A program made the position numbers and the translations under genes. The notes beneath the pieces are model-generated. The model did no database searches. It saw only the letters and a program-made list of their open reading frames with translations, and had not been told where the DNA came from. A stretch of 64,000 bases of DNA from Kribbella aluminosa (lineage in GTDB: Bacteria; Actinomycetota; Actinomycetes; Propionibacteriales; Kribbellaceae): the NCBI RefSeq assembly GCF_017876295.1, contig NZ_JAGINT010000002.1, positions 2,232,001-2,296,000 on the forward strand, in the 5' to 3' direction. This document shows positions 7,348 to 14,823 of this stretch, in pieces (position 1 is the first letter of the stretch; every line of letters starts with the position of its first letter).

Positions 7348-8976
7348 ATGGATGCCGTGACCGCCGTACCGACGCCTGCCAACGAGCCTGTGAAGGGCTA
7401 TGCGCCCGGATCGGCCGAGCGTGCGAGTCTGGAGGCGAAGCTCAAGGACTTCGTGGCGGGCGGGTCGATCGAGCTGACCTGCACGATCGGTGGCGAGCAG
7501 AAGCTGGGCGGCGGCGCGCCGATCGACGTGGTGCAGCCGCACAAGCACGCGCACGTGCTCGGCACCCTCGGCAACGCGACCGAGGCGGACGGCCGGGCGG
7601 CCGTGGACGCGGCGCTGGCGGCCGCTCCGGCGTGGCGCTCGCTGTCCTTCGACGACCGCGCGGCGATCTTCCTGAAGGCGGCCGACCTGTTGTCCGGCCC
7701 GTGGCGCGACACGCTGAACGCGGCCACCATGCTCGGTCAGTCCAAGACGATCCAGCAGGCCGAGATCGACGCGGCCTGTGAGCTGATCGACTTCCTCCGG
7801 TTCAACGTGGCGTTCGCGCGGCAGATCGTCAGCGACCAGCCGATCTCGTCGCCGGGCGTCTGGAACCGGGTGGACTACCGGCCGCTCGAGGGCTTCGTGT
7901 ACGCGATCACCCCGTTCAACTTCACCGCGATCGCCGGCAACCTGCCGACCGCGCCCGCGCTGATGGGCAACACGGTGGTGTGGAAGCCGTCGCCGACGCA
8001 GCAGTTCGCCGCGCACTGGACGATGCGGCTGTTCGAGGCTGCGGGCCTGCCGGCCGGTGTGATCAACCTTGTCACCGGTGACGGCATCGAGGTCAGCAAG
8101 GCGGCGCTCACCCACCCGGACCTGGCCGGCATCCACTTCACCGGCTCCACGAAGACGTTCCAGTCCCTGTGGGGGACGGTCGGCACGAGCATCGCGTCGT
8201 ACAGGACGTATCCGCGGCTGGTCGGCGAGACCGGCGGCAAGGACTTCATCCTCGCGCACCCGTCGGCGGACCCGGCGGTGCTGAAGACCGCGATGGTGCG
8301 CGGCGCGTTCGAGTACCAGGGGCAGAAGTGCTCCGCCGCGTCGCGGTCGTACGTGCCGCGCTCGGTGTGGAACCTGATCAAGGACGACATCGTCGCCGAG
8401 ACCGACTCCCTGACCATGGGCGACGTCACCGACCTGTCGAACTTCATCGGTGCGGTGATCGACGACCGCGCGTTCGCCAAGCACAAGGCGGCGCTGGACC
8501 GGGCTCGTCAGGTCGCCTCGATCGATGTTGTTGCCGGTGGCACCTATGACGACAGCGAGGGGTACTTCGTCCGCCCGACGCTGCTGGTCTCCGGCGACCC
8601 GACCGACGAGATCTTCAGCACCGAGTACTTCGGCCCGATCCTCGGCGTGCACGTGTACGACGACGCGGACTACGAGACGGTGCTGCGCGAGATGGAGCAC
8701 TCGGCGCCGTACGGCCTGACCGGTGCGGTGATCGCGCAGGACCGGCACGCGATCGCGGCGGCCGCGGAGTACCTGCGGTTCGCGGCCGGCAACTTCTACG
8801 TCAACGACAAGCCGACCGGCGCGGTCGTCGGCCAGCAGCCGTTCGGCGGCGCCCGGGCGTCCGGCACCAACGACAAGGCCGGCTCGATGTGGAACCTGAT
8901 CCGTTGGGCTTCCCCGCGTTCGATGAAGGAGACCTTCACCCCGCCGACCGACTACCGGTACCCGCACCAGGGCTGA
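7348..8976 (+). CDS. pruA: L-glutamate gamma-semialdehyde (1-pyrroline-5-carboxylate) dehydrogenase
   Basis: 542 residues, the normal length for the stand-alone P5C dehydrogenase of proline catabolism, which oxidises glutamate semialdehyde to glutamate with NAD. Visible landmarks are the early LGTLGNATEADGRAAVDAAL segment, YAITPFNFTAIAGNLPTAPA, the cofactor loop FTGSTKTFQSLWG, the general-base Glu in ETGGKDF (about residue 294) and the catalytic Cys in YQGQKCSAASR (about residue 328), with PFGGARASGTNDKAG near the C-terminus. ATG 7348 has GAGGAG 9 nt upstream and gives the family-length N-terminus. No proline dehydrogenase gene is adjacent, so PutA/PutB must be elsewhere. The upstream palindrome suggests its own regulation. 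Confidence 0.93.
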   Translation: MDAVTAVPTPANEPVKGYAPGSAERASLEAKLKDFVAGGSIELTCTIGGEQKLGGGAPIDVVQPHKHAHVLGTLGNATEADGRAAVDAALAAAPAWRSLSFDDRAAIFLKAADLLSGPWRDTLNAATMLGQSKTIQQAEIDAACELIDFLRFNVAFARQIVSDQPISSPGVWNRVDYRPLEGFVYAITPFNFTAIAGNLPTAPALMGNTVVWKPSPTQQFAAHWTMRLFEAAGLPAGVINLVTGDGIEVSKAALTHPDLAGIHFTGSTKTFQSLWGTVGTSIASYRTYPRLVGETGGKDFILAHPSADPAVLKTAMVRGAFEYQGQKCSAASRSYVPRSVWNLIKDDIVAETDSLTMGDVTDLSNFIGAVIDDRAFAKHKAALDRARQVASIDVVAGGTYDDSEGYFVRPTLLVSGDPTDEIFSTEYFGPILGVHVYDDADYETVLREMEHSAPYGLTGAVIAQDRHAIAAAAEYLRFAAGNFYVNDKPTGAVVGQQPFGGARASGTNDKAGSMWNLIRWASPRSMKETFTPPTDYRYPHQG

Positions 8977-9009
8977 GTTATTCGGAGGCGCCGGGCGGCG
9001 GCAGTTGCC

Positions 9010-9015
9010 TATGCT
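9010..9015 (+). promoter_or_regulatory. Leaderless -10 box (TATGCT)
   Basis: TATGCT lies exactly 7 nt before the ATG at 9023. This favours 9023 over the in-frame TTG (9005) and ATG (9011), the latter of which overlaps the box itself. The GGAGG at 8984-8988 is too far from any start to serve as ribosome binding site. Confidence 0.5.
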
Positions 9016-9022
9016 CGGCGCC

Positions 9023-9715
9023 ATGAGGTCCGGCGCGCAGGACGATCCTTACCGCGAGGTGCTCGGCCGGCTGGCCGAGGGGGCCGACCATCGTGACGCC
9101 GAGCGGCTGCTGCTCAGCGCCGGGTGGATGCCCTGCGGTGCTGGGGACTGGGCTGTCGCGTACCGTGCGCCGGACGGTCGTGCCGCCGCGCGGGTCAGCC
9201 CGTTCGATCCGGCGGGGCCGTACACGGCGGCGTTGTACCGGGAGGCGGCCCACACCGGCCAGGTGCCGCGGCTGTTCGAGCACCGTCGGTTGGTGGGCGG
9301 TGGGGACCTGCAGCTCCTCGAATGGCTGTCGCCGGTCGCGGCGGAGGAGGCCGCCGAGTTCCACCGGGCGCTTGCCGCGCGGGAGCCTGAGGTCGCGGCG
9401 TTGGTGGATGTCGTACGGCGGGTGCACGAGCGCGGGCTGCGGGAGTCGCCGTGGTTCGCGCCGAAGGTCGACGACAATCCCGACAACATCATGCGCACCG
9501 AAGACGGGCGGCTCGTCGCGGCGGACTTGTTCAGCGCGGACGGGCCGAAGCTCTACGCAACCGTGCTCGACGACCCCGACCTCGTGGTCGCCCGGATTCC
9601 CGAGAGCGAGCGGCGGTTCATGACCGAGCTTCCGCTGACCTACACAGGCCCCTGGTCGGACGAAACCCGCGAGGCGATGCGCAACGGCCTCGCTGCTTCC
9701 GACGCCAGACGTTAG
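9023..9715 (+). CDS. Hypothetical protein, possibly kinase-like (aminoglycoside-phosphotransferase fold)
   Basis: 230 residues, cytosolic, no close family recognised. The order of motifs vaguely resembles the protein-kinase-like fold of small-molecule kinases: an N-terminal beta region (WAVAYRAPDGRAAARVSPF), a helical middle, then KVDDNPDNIM, which recalls the catalytic-loop Asp/Asn, and LVAADLF, which could hold the metal-binding Asp. The invariant HxD is not clear, so activity is uncertain. The start at 9023 is chosen from the leaderless box 7 nt upstream. The stop overlaps the stop of the convergent zinc-ribbon gene by 4 bp. Confidence 0.5.
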   Translation: MRSGAQDDPYREVLGRLAEGADHRDAERLLLSAGWMPCGAGDWAVAYRAPDGRAAARVSPFDPAGPYTAALYREAAHTGQVPRLFEHRRLVGGGDLQLLEWLSPVAAEEAAEFHRALAAREPEVAALVDVVRRVHERGLRESPWFAPKVDDNPDNIMRTEDGRLVAADLFSADGPKLYATVLDDPDLVVARIPESERRFMTELPLTYTGPWSDETREAMRNGLAASDARR

Positions 9716-9915
9716 GCGGTGTGGTGCAGTTCCTGCGTGGGCGGGTCGACCAGGAGCGCCGAGCCGCACTTGGTGCAGATCCACTCGTCGGGCTCGTCGA
9801 TCTGGTAGTCCGACGGCTCGATGCGTTCGAACGGCATCACGGTGGCGCAGAAGGCGCAGTACTGGGTCGCGTCAGATGGGGTTCGGTCGCGCTTCTTGCG
9901 CAGGACTGTTCGCAT
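9712..9915 (-). CDS. Small zinc-ribbon protein
   Basis: 67 residues with two Cys-X2-Cys knuckles, CAFC near residues 20-23 and CTKC near 47-50, the spacing of a single zinc ribbon. A basic N-terminus (MRTVLRKKRDR) could contact nucleic acid. The ATG at 9915 is preceded by GGAGGTGA with 9-nt spacing, an excellent ribosome binding site. That site is buried in an 11-bp hairpin (see the next feature), so translation may be controlled. The gene follows the frameshifted DUF2505 gene on the same strand after an 80-bp gap. Function unknown. Confidence 0.7.
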   Translation of the reverse strand: MRTVLRKKRDRTPSDATQYCAFCATVMPFERIEPSDYQIDEPDEWICTKCGSALLVDPPTQELHHTA

Positions 9916-9925
9916 CAGTACGGGT

Positions 9926-9968
9926 CACCTCCGGTGCAAAGCTTCTTCTCAGGTTCCCACCGGAGGTG
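9926..9968 (-). promoter_or_regulatory. RNA hairpin sequestering the ribosome binding site of the zinc-ribbon gene
   Basis: CACCTCCGGTG (9926-9936) and CACCGGAGGTG (9958-9968) are perfect 11-bp inverted repeats around 21 nt. In the minus-strand transcript the 5' arm contains CACCUCC and pairs with the GGAGGUG Shine-Dalgarno of the downstream ORF. This geometry fits a translational switch. There is no following U-tract, so an intrinsic terminator is less likely. Confidence 0.55.
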
Positions 9969-9994
9969 CCGTGGTCAGCGCAACGACACGGGGT

Positions 9995-10487
9995 TTACTT
10001 GCCGCTCCACTCGTGACCCAGGTCGTGCTCCTTCTGCAGGCCGTTGCGGATCGCGTCCACCACGAACGGCTCCATCTTCCGGCCGATCAGCGGTACCGCG
10101 ACCTTGATGTCGAGGTCGATCGCCTGGATGCTCTGCGCGCCGTTCGCCGCGATCCGCGCCGTACCCTTCAGCGTCACCGGGGTGTTGCTGATCTCGCCGG
10201 ACACGTCCGCGGTCCGCGAACCGTCCGCCGCGGCCGGGTGCCAGGTCTCGGTCTGCACGACGGTCAGCGTCTCGCCGACGAACTTGCGGGCCATGTCCGG
10301 GATGTCCTTGGCCTCCATCTTCCGGCTGACGCGGATCACGGTGTCGTTGCCGGACGTGCTGACCTTGACGTCGTACGACAGTGCCTTGGTCTTCTCGCAG
10401 GCCCTGCTCGCGGAAGGCCGTGTCCGTCACGATCGCGAACACTTCCTCGGGGGTGGCGTCGTACGACGCCGACATCTTCAGCTCCAT
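9995..10487 (-). pseudogene. DUF2505-family protein, single-base frameshift
   Basis: The N-terminal frame from ATG 10487 (MELKMSASYDATPEEVFAIV) matches the start of DUF2505 (START-like lipid-binding fold) proteins, and the downstream frame carries the rest (IRVSRKMEAKDIPDMARKFV through KEHDLGHEWSGK). The frames join in a C3/G3 tract at 10402-10404: dropping one base gives a continuous protein that reads ...TAFREQ-ACEKTKALSYD. The span is 493 nt, exactly one base over a multiple of three. Family members are about 160 residues, so nothing else is missing. Either a recent inactivating insertion or a sequencing error. It follows the GH76 gene on the same strand after 30 bp. Confidence 0.7.
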
Positions 10488-10517
10488 GTCGTCATCATGG
10501 CATCAACGTCGTGGTTT

Positions 10518-11975
10518 TCAGACCGTGTTCAGCAGGTCGACCACGGACTGCTGCCGTGCCGCGTCGAGCTTGTCGACCGGTCCGGACCAGCGCAGGCCGT
10601 ACTGGTCCATCGGCGTCCGGTCGGCCGCGTACGCGCGATCGGCCTGGCGCTGCAGGTACGCCGTGTACGGATGGTCCGACAGCGCCGCGTTGAGCTTGCC
10701 GAGGCCGCGGACGTGGGCGCCTTTGAACGACGGGCCGTCGCCGCCGCAGTCGCCGTCCTCGCACGGCTCGCGGAGGATGCCGTCGGCGGTGTGCAGCGAT
10801 GCCGCGGTCGTCGACGCGTCCGCGAGCTGCCGGGCGCTGGTCAGGTACGCCGAGTTGTTCGTTGCCTTGGACAACTCGGTCAGCGCGCCGATCAGCACGC
10901 CCTGGTTGTACGTCCACGCGGTCTGGCCGTTGTTCTTGCACGTGGACAGGTCGATCCCGTCGTTCACCAGGTGCGAGCCGTTGATCATCCCGGTCTGCTG
11001 GAACCACGTCCAGCCGTTCTGCGCACGTTGCAGGTACGTCGTGTCACCGGCGATCCGGGTGTGCAGCTGCGCGTTCAGCTGGATGTACAGCGAGTTCGAG
11101 ATCGCGTTCTTGTACGTCTTCGCCTCGCTCCACCACACCCCGCCGCCGCACGTGTTGTCCCAGTACGCCGCCATGTGGTCCGCGTCGGCGCGCGCCGTCT
11201 GCAGGTAGCGCGCCTCGCCGGTCAGGTCGTACGCCGCGACCCACGCCAGCCCCCACCACCCGGTGTCGTCGATGTAGTCGTTGCGGAACTGGCCCTCGAA
11301 CTTGTTCAGGTTCAGGTCGTACGTCTTGCCGATCGCGTACTTGTAGCTGGTCATCCCGCTGGCCCGGATGTTGTCGATCAACGCGTTCAGCGCATTCGCC
11401 GAGTTCCACCAGCCGGTGGTGTCGAACAGCCCGCTGGACAGGTTGTAGTCCTGCATCAGCGCGGTCGCGGCCGCCGTACGCCGGTCCCAGGCGTTCCACG
11501 TCACCCGCGCCCACGGCGTACAGGCGATGTCCGCGCGGTCGCCGGCCTTGCCGCAGGCGCGGAGGGCGCCGACGCCGAGGTTGTTCCAGTCGTCGACGTT
11601 GTACATCAGCGTCCGCCAGCCGCTCTGCCCGGACGGGATCGCGGTGTTGCCGAGCCGGCTGCCGGCGGACCAGGTACGGCCGCCGTCCATCGAGCGGTCG
11701 AGCCAGACCTCGTCGCCGGGGTTGCCGTTCTCGATCGAGGCCCAGCCCATCGCGTCGTCGTCGTCGAGGTGCAGGGTGATCGTGCGGCCGAAGAGGGTTG
11801 CCGATACCGGGGTGCGCTCCTTCGGCGCGAGACCGGGGTCGCGGGCGTCGCAGTACTTGTTGCAGATCGTTGCCTGGGCGGACATGTTCACCGGTGGGGT
11901 CTCGGCCGGCGCGGGCAGCGGTGCGCCGAGGGGAGCGATCAGGAGGGCAAGGCTGGAAACGATTCCAACGGACAT
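10518..11975 (-). CDS. Secreted glycoside hydrolase family 76 (endo-alpha-1,6-mannanase)
   Basis: 485 residues. A Sec signal peptide (hydrophobic stretch VGIVSSLALLIAPLGAPL, cleavage near PAPAETPP) is followed by an accessory beta region of roughly 120 residues and then an alpha/alpha-barrel of about 340 residues. The GH76 catalytic Asp pair is visible in YIDDTGWWGLAW at residues 236-237, along with the family's GGVWWSE and YNQGVLIGAL motifs. GH76 enzymes cut the alpha-1,6-mannan backbone of yeast and fungal mannoproteins. ATG 11975 is preferred over the adjacent GTG because GGGAG is then 7 nt away. Probably a mannan-scavenging enzyme acting outside the cell. Confidence 0.88.
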   Translation of the reverse strand: MSVGIVSSLALLIAPLGAPLPAPAETPPVNMSAQATICNKYCDARDPGLAPKERTPVSATLFGRTITLHLDDDDAMGWASIENGNPGDEVWLDRSMDGGRTWSAGSRLGNTAIPSGQSGWRTLMYNVDDWNNLGVGALRACGKAGDRADIACTPWARVTWNAWDRRTAAATALMQDYNLSSGLFDTTGWWNSANALNALIDNIRASGMTSYKYAIGKTYDLNLNKFEGQFRNDYIDDTGWWGLAWVAAYDLTGEARYLQTARADADHMAAYWDNTCGGGVWWSEAKTYKNAISNSLYIQLNAQLHTRIAGDTTYLQRAQNGWTWFQQTGMINGSHLVNDGIDLSTCKNNGQTAWTYNQGVLIGALTELSKATNNSAYLTSARQLADASTTAASLHTADGILREPCEDGDCGGDGPSFKGAHVRGLGKLNAALSDHPYTAYLQRQADRAYAADRTPMDQYGLRWSGPVDKLDAARQQSVVDLLNTV

Positions 11976-12055
11976 CACGGATCTCCCTGGGGCGGTAGGA
12001 AGAGAGCGGTGTCACCGACGGTAGGCGGAGGACCTCAACGCGTCAAGGGTGGAGA

Positions 12056-12529
12056 TCAGAAGACGAGCAGGGCGGCGAGGACCGTCGTGGCCACGACGAG
12101 CGCGGTGGCGATCGCGAAGGCGCGGCCCCGGGCGCGGCGGCGGGCGAGGGCGGTGCGGTCGGGGCGGGTGCTGCACGGGTCGAAGCCGAGCGCGTCGGCC
12201 GGTGCGAGCACCGAGCCCAGCCGGGCCAGGACCGACCGCTGCTCGGCCTGCCGGGTGGCCTCGTCGACGACCCGGCGGCGCATGAATTCCCGGTGCCCCC
12301 TCGGCGGAACCGGCAGCCCCGGCGGGAGCGCTCGCTGGACAACAGCGTGTGCGGCCGCCACCCGCCTCGCCCGGCTGATCGCAGGCGGGAGGATCAGGTA
12401 GGCGAGGTGGACGAGCGACCGGTAGTCGTCGAGCAGCAACGCCTCGACCAGCGGTTCCTCCCGCGGAGGCCCCTGAACCGGAGCGCGCATGAACGGAGGG
12501 CCGATCGGCGTCTCGACCGTGGCGGACAT
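12056..12529 (-). CDS. Hypothetical protein with one C-terminal membrane segment
   Basis: 157 residues. An N-terminal Pro-rich stretch is followed by a helical region (LLLDDYRSLVHLAYLILPP, then ARRVAAAHAVVQRALP) that faintly resembles sigma-70 region 2, then a basic segment (LARRRARGRAF) and a single C-terminal membrane helix (AIATALVVATTVLAALLVF). This suggests a tail-anchored protein facing the cytosol. No DNA-binding region 4 is present, so it is not a functional sigma factor. ATG 12529 is preferred over 12559 because GAGGAG precedes it by 4-5 nt, whereas at 12559 AGGAAG abuts the start. Divergently transcribed from kynA, 91 bp away. Confidence 0.5.
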   Translation of the reverse strand: MSATVETPIGPPFMRAPVQGPPREEPLVEALLLDDYRSLVHLAYLILPPAISRARRVAAAHAVVQRALPPGLPVPPRGHREFMRRRVVDEATRQAEQRSVLARLGSVLAPADALGFDPCSTRPDRTALARRRARGRAFAIATALVVATTVLAALLVF

Positions 12530-12583
12530 GCAACTCCTCGACTCGGCGTACCGCTGCATCTTCCTGGACCAACGAACGAATCA

Positions 12584-12613
12584 CTGACCAGTCACGGACC
12601 TGTGGGCTAGTCT
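12584..12613 (+). promoter_or_regulatory. Leaderless promoter of the tryptophan dioxygenase gene
   Basis: CTGACC (12584-12589), an 18-bp spacer and TAGTCT (12608-12613) form a plausible -35/-10 pair. The -10 ends exactly 7 nt before the ATG at 12621 and no Shine-Dalgarno is present. Confidence 0.6.
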
Positions 12614-12620
12614 CCGTCAC

Positions 12621-13442
12621 ATGAGCGCTGGCGACGGGGTGACGGGGCAGTGGGGCGGGGTCGACGTGCACTTCGGCGAGGAGGGCGGCCGGCTCACGTA
12701 CGGCAGTTACCTGCGCCTCACCGAGCTCCTCGACCAGCAGCGGCTGGAGTCGGAGCCGCCGGCGCACGACGAGCTGTTGTTCATCACGATCCACCAGGTG
12801 TACGAGCTGTGGTTCAAGCAGAACCTGCACGAGCTGACCGCGTCCCGAGACGCGATGCTGGCCGGTGAGCTGTGGCTGGCCGAGCACCTGCTCCGCCGGG
12901 TGCACACGATCGAGCGGGTGCTCACCCAGCAGGTGGACATCCTGGAGACGATGACCCCGCAGGACTTCGGCGAGTTCCGGCACCGGCTGTCGCCGGCGTC
13001 CGGGTTCCAGTCGGTGCAGTTCCGCGAGATCGAGTTCCTGTCCGGCGCCAAGGACCCGTCGTTCGTCCGCCGGTTCCGCGGCCTGACCGAGGCGGAGCAG
13101 GACCGCCTGCGCCGCCGCCTCGAGGAGCCGACGCTCTGGGACGCGTACCTCGACGTCCTGCGCAAGGGCGGTTTCGACACCGACTCCGAGGACTCGATCC
13201 GGGACGCGCTGCGCAAGGTCGCCGGCGACCGCTCGCACTACGCCGCGATCTGGGAGCTCGCCGAGGCGCTCCTCCAGCACGACGAACTCGCCGCCGCGTG
13301 GCGCGCCCGGCACGTGGTGATGGTCGAGCGGATGATCGGTACCAAACCGGGCACCGGCGGCTCGTCCGGCGCCAACTACCTCCGCAGCCGCCTGGACCTC
13401 CGCTACTACCCGCTGCTCTGGGACCTCCGCTCGAACCTCTGA
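12621..13442 (+). CDS. kynA: Tryptophan 2,3-dioxygenase
   Basis: 273 residues, the usual length of bacterial TDO, a homotetrameric haem enzyme that opens tryptophan to N-formylkynurenine, the first step of the kynurenine pathway. Diagnostic stretches are LTYGSYLRLTELLDQQ, the substrate-site segment FITIHQVYELWFKQNLHEL, SPASGFQSVQFREIE, and the haem-ligand region ARHVVMVERMIGTKPGTGG followed by LRSRLDLRYYPLLWDLR. Start supported by the leaderless box. Kynureninase (kynU), often the next gene, is absent here, so the rest of the pathway must lie elsewhere. A two-segment membrane protein gene follows 24 bp downstream and may be co-transcribed. Confidence 0.95.
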   Translation: MSAGDGVTGQWGGVDVHFGEEGGRLTYGSYLRLTELLDQQRLESEPPAHDELLFITIHQVYELWFKQNLHELTASRDAMLAGELWLAEHLLRRVHTIERVLTQQVDILETMTPQDFGEFRHRLSPASGFQSVQFREIEFLSGAKDPSFVRRFRGLTEAEQDRLRRRLEEPTLWDAYLDVLRKGGFDTDSEDSIRDALRKVAGDRSHYAAIWELAEALLQHDELAAAWRARHVVMVERMIGTKPGTGGSSGANYLRSRLDLRYYPLLWDLRSNL

Positions 13443-13466
13443 CTCTCTGACCGAAGGGCCGACCGC

Positions 13467-14081
13467 GTGAAGCTCTACTCCGACGTAGGAGCACAGCGGG
13501 CCGGGCAGGTGGTGGGGGATCTGCTGCTGGTCGCCTGGATCTGGTTGTGCGTGGAACTCGGGCTGCTCGTGCATCGGATGGTCGAAGCCCTCGGTACGCC
13601 GGGACGCAAGGCCGCCGAGGCCGGCGATGGGCTGGCCGGCGACCTGCGGAAGCTGTCGGCGCCGATCGGGAAGGTGCCGGCGGTGGGCGACGAGTTGCGG
13701 GCGCCGATCGACAGCGCGGCCGGTGCCGCGGGCAAGCTGGCGCAGGCGGGGCGGGACCAGGTGCACGCCGTCGACCAGTTGGCGTACGTGCTCGCGGGCG
13801 TGACGATCGGCCTGCCGGTGCTGTTCGCCGTACTGATCTGGGTACCGCGGCGGATCCGGTTCGCACGCCGGGCGACCGCGGCGCAGAAGTTCGTCGACAG
13901 CGCGGCAGACCTGGACCTGTTCGCGCTGCGCGCGATGGCGAACCAGCCGATGCACGAACTCGCCAGGATCTCCGACGACCCGGTCGCCGCCTGGCGCGAC
14001 GGGGACGCCGAGGTGATCGCCCAGCTCGCCGGCTTGGAGCTGCGCGCCACCGGGCTCCGGCCGCCCCGCACGTCCGCTTGA
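13467..14081 (+). CDS. Hypothetical membrane protein with two transmembrane helices
   Basis: 204 residues. The first membrane helix (QVVGDLLLVAWIWLCVELGLLVH) and second (LAYVLAGVTIGLPVLFAVLIWV) bracket an extracytoplasmic segment of about 75 residues rich in Ala/Gly that looks helical (AAGAAGKLAQAGRDQVHAVDQ). A cytosolic tail of about 70 residues begins with basic RRIRFARRAT. No enzyme motifs. The GTG at 13467 has GAAGGG 8 nt upstream. It follows kynA closely, but its end runs into the CTTGA repeats that precede the response regulator gene. Function unknown. Confidence 0.6.
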   Translation: MKLYSDVGAQRAGQVVGDLLLVAWIWLCVELGLLVHRMVEALGTPGRKAAEAGDGLAGDLRKLSAPIGKVPAVGDELRAPIDSAAGAAGKLAQAGRDQVHAVDQLAYVLAGVTIGLPVLFAVLIWVPRRIRFARRATAAQKFVDSAADLDLFALRAMANQPMHELARISDDPVAAWRDGDAEVIAQLAGLELRATGLRPPRTSA

Positions 14082-14121
14082 ACCTGGCTTGAGGATGCCT
14101 TGAGCCTGCAGAAGCTACCCT
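14077..14121 (+). promoter_or_regulatory. Triple 11-bp direct repeat (CTTGA boxes) and leaderless -10 of the two-component operon
   Basis: CTTGA occurs at 14077, 14088 and 14099, exactly 11 bp apart, followed by TACCCT (14116-14121), which ends 7 nt before the ATG at 14129. Direct repeats at 11-bp phasing are the classic footprint of OmpR/PhoB-family regulators binding head to tail, so this is probably an autoregulatory site of the downstream regulator. A matching array stands at 43680-43712. Confidence 0.65.
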
Positions 14122-14128
14122 CGGGGAC

Positions 14129-14821
14129 ATGGCGCGGGTGCTGCTGATCGAGGACGACGATGCGATTCGGATCTCGTTGGGGAAGTCTCTGACGGCGGCC
14201 GGGCACGTCGTGTCGGCGGTCGCGGCCGGTGCCGACGGGGTCGCGGCAGTCGCCCGGGAGAAGCCCGAGGTGCTGCTGCTCGACCTCGGCCTCCCGGATC
14301 TGGACGGGCGCGACGTACTCGCGATGGTGCGGGCGGTCAGCGACGTACCGGTGATCGTGGCGACGGCGCGGGACGACGACGCGAGCGTCGTACGGCTGCT
14401 GGACGCGGGCGCGGACGACTACGTGATCAAGCCGTTCAGCGCCGCGCAGATGGACGCGCGGATCCGGGCGGTCCTGCGCCGGCTCGGGACGGACCAGCAG
14501 GGCGAGTCGACCGTGGAGGTCGGTGGGCTGCGGATCGATCCGCGCAGCCGGGAAGTGAGCGTGGACGGCGCGCCGGTGGAGCTGACCCGCAAGGAGTTCG
14601 ACCTGCTGCTGGCGCTGTCGCGTCGCCCCGGGGCGGTCGTCAGCAAGCGGGAGCTGCTCGCAGAGGTCTGGGGGCTGCCGTGGGGCGGTGGCGACCGGAC
14701 TGTCGACGTCCACCTGTCCTGGCTGCGGCGGAAGCTCGGCGAGACGGCGGCCGAGCCGCGGTTCCTGCACAGCGTGCGCGGCGTCGGGGTCAAACTCGCT
14801 GTTCCTGACGGAGACGGCTGA
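14129..14821 (+). CDS. OmpR/PhoB-family response regulator
   Basis: 230 residues. The receiver domain (1-115) has the acidic pocket EDDD at 8-11, phosphoacceptor Asp52 in LLLDLGLPD, switch Thr79 and Lys101 in VIKPF. The C-terminal winged-helix domain (about 130-228) has the family landmarks ELTRKEFDLLLALSRRPGAV, RELLAEVWG and RTVDVHLSWLRRKLGE. It is the cytosolic partner of the sensor kinase whose start lies 2 nt after its stop. The 11-bp direct repeats upstream suggest autoregulation, and their recurrence before the ApbE operon names a likely target. Start fixed by the leaderless -10 box. Confidence 0.93.
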   Translation: MARVLLIEDDDAIRISLGKSLTAAGHVVSAVAAGADGVAAVAREKPEVLLLDLGLPDLDGRDVLAMVRAVSDVPVIVATARDDDASVVRLLDAGADDYVIKPFSAAQMDARIRAVLRRLGTDQQGESTVEVGGLRIDPRSREVSVDGAPVELTRKEFDLLLALSRRPGAVVSKRELLAEVWGLPWGGGDRTVDVHLSWLRRKLGETAAEPRFLHSVRGVGVKLAVPDGDG

Positions 14822-14823
14822 GC

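Noticed and set aside
9023..9715. Definite annotation as aminoglycoside phosphotransferase
   Set aside because: Motifs are only suggestive and the catalytic His-x-Asp is not convincing.
12056..12529. Sigma-factor assignment for the tail-anchored hypothetical protein
   Set aside because: Only a weak region-2-like helix pattern; no region 4 and a C-terminal membrane helix.
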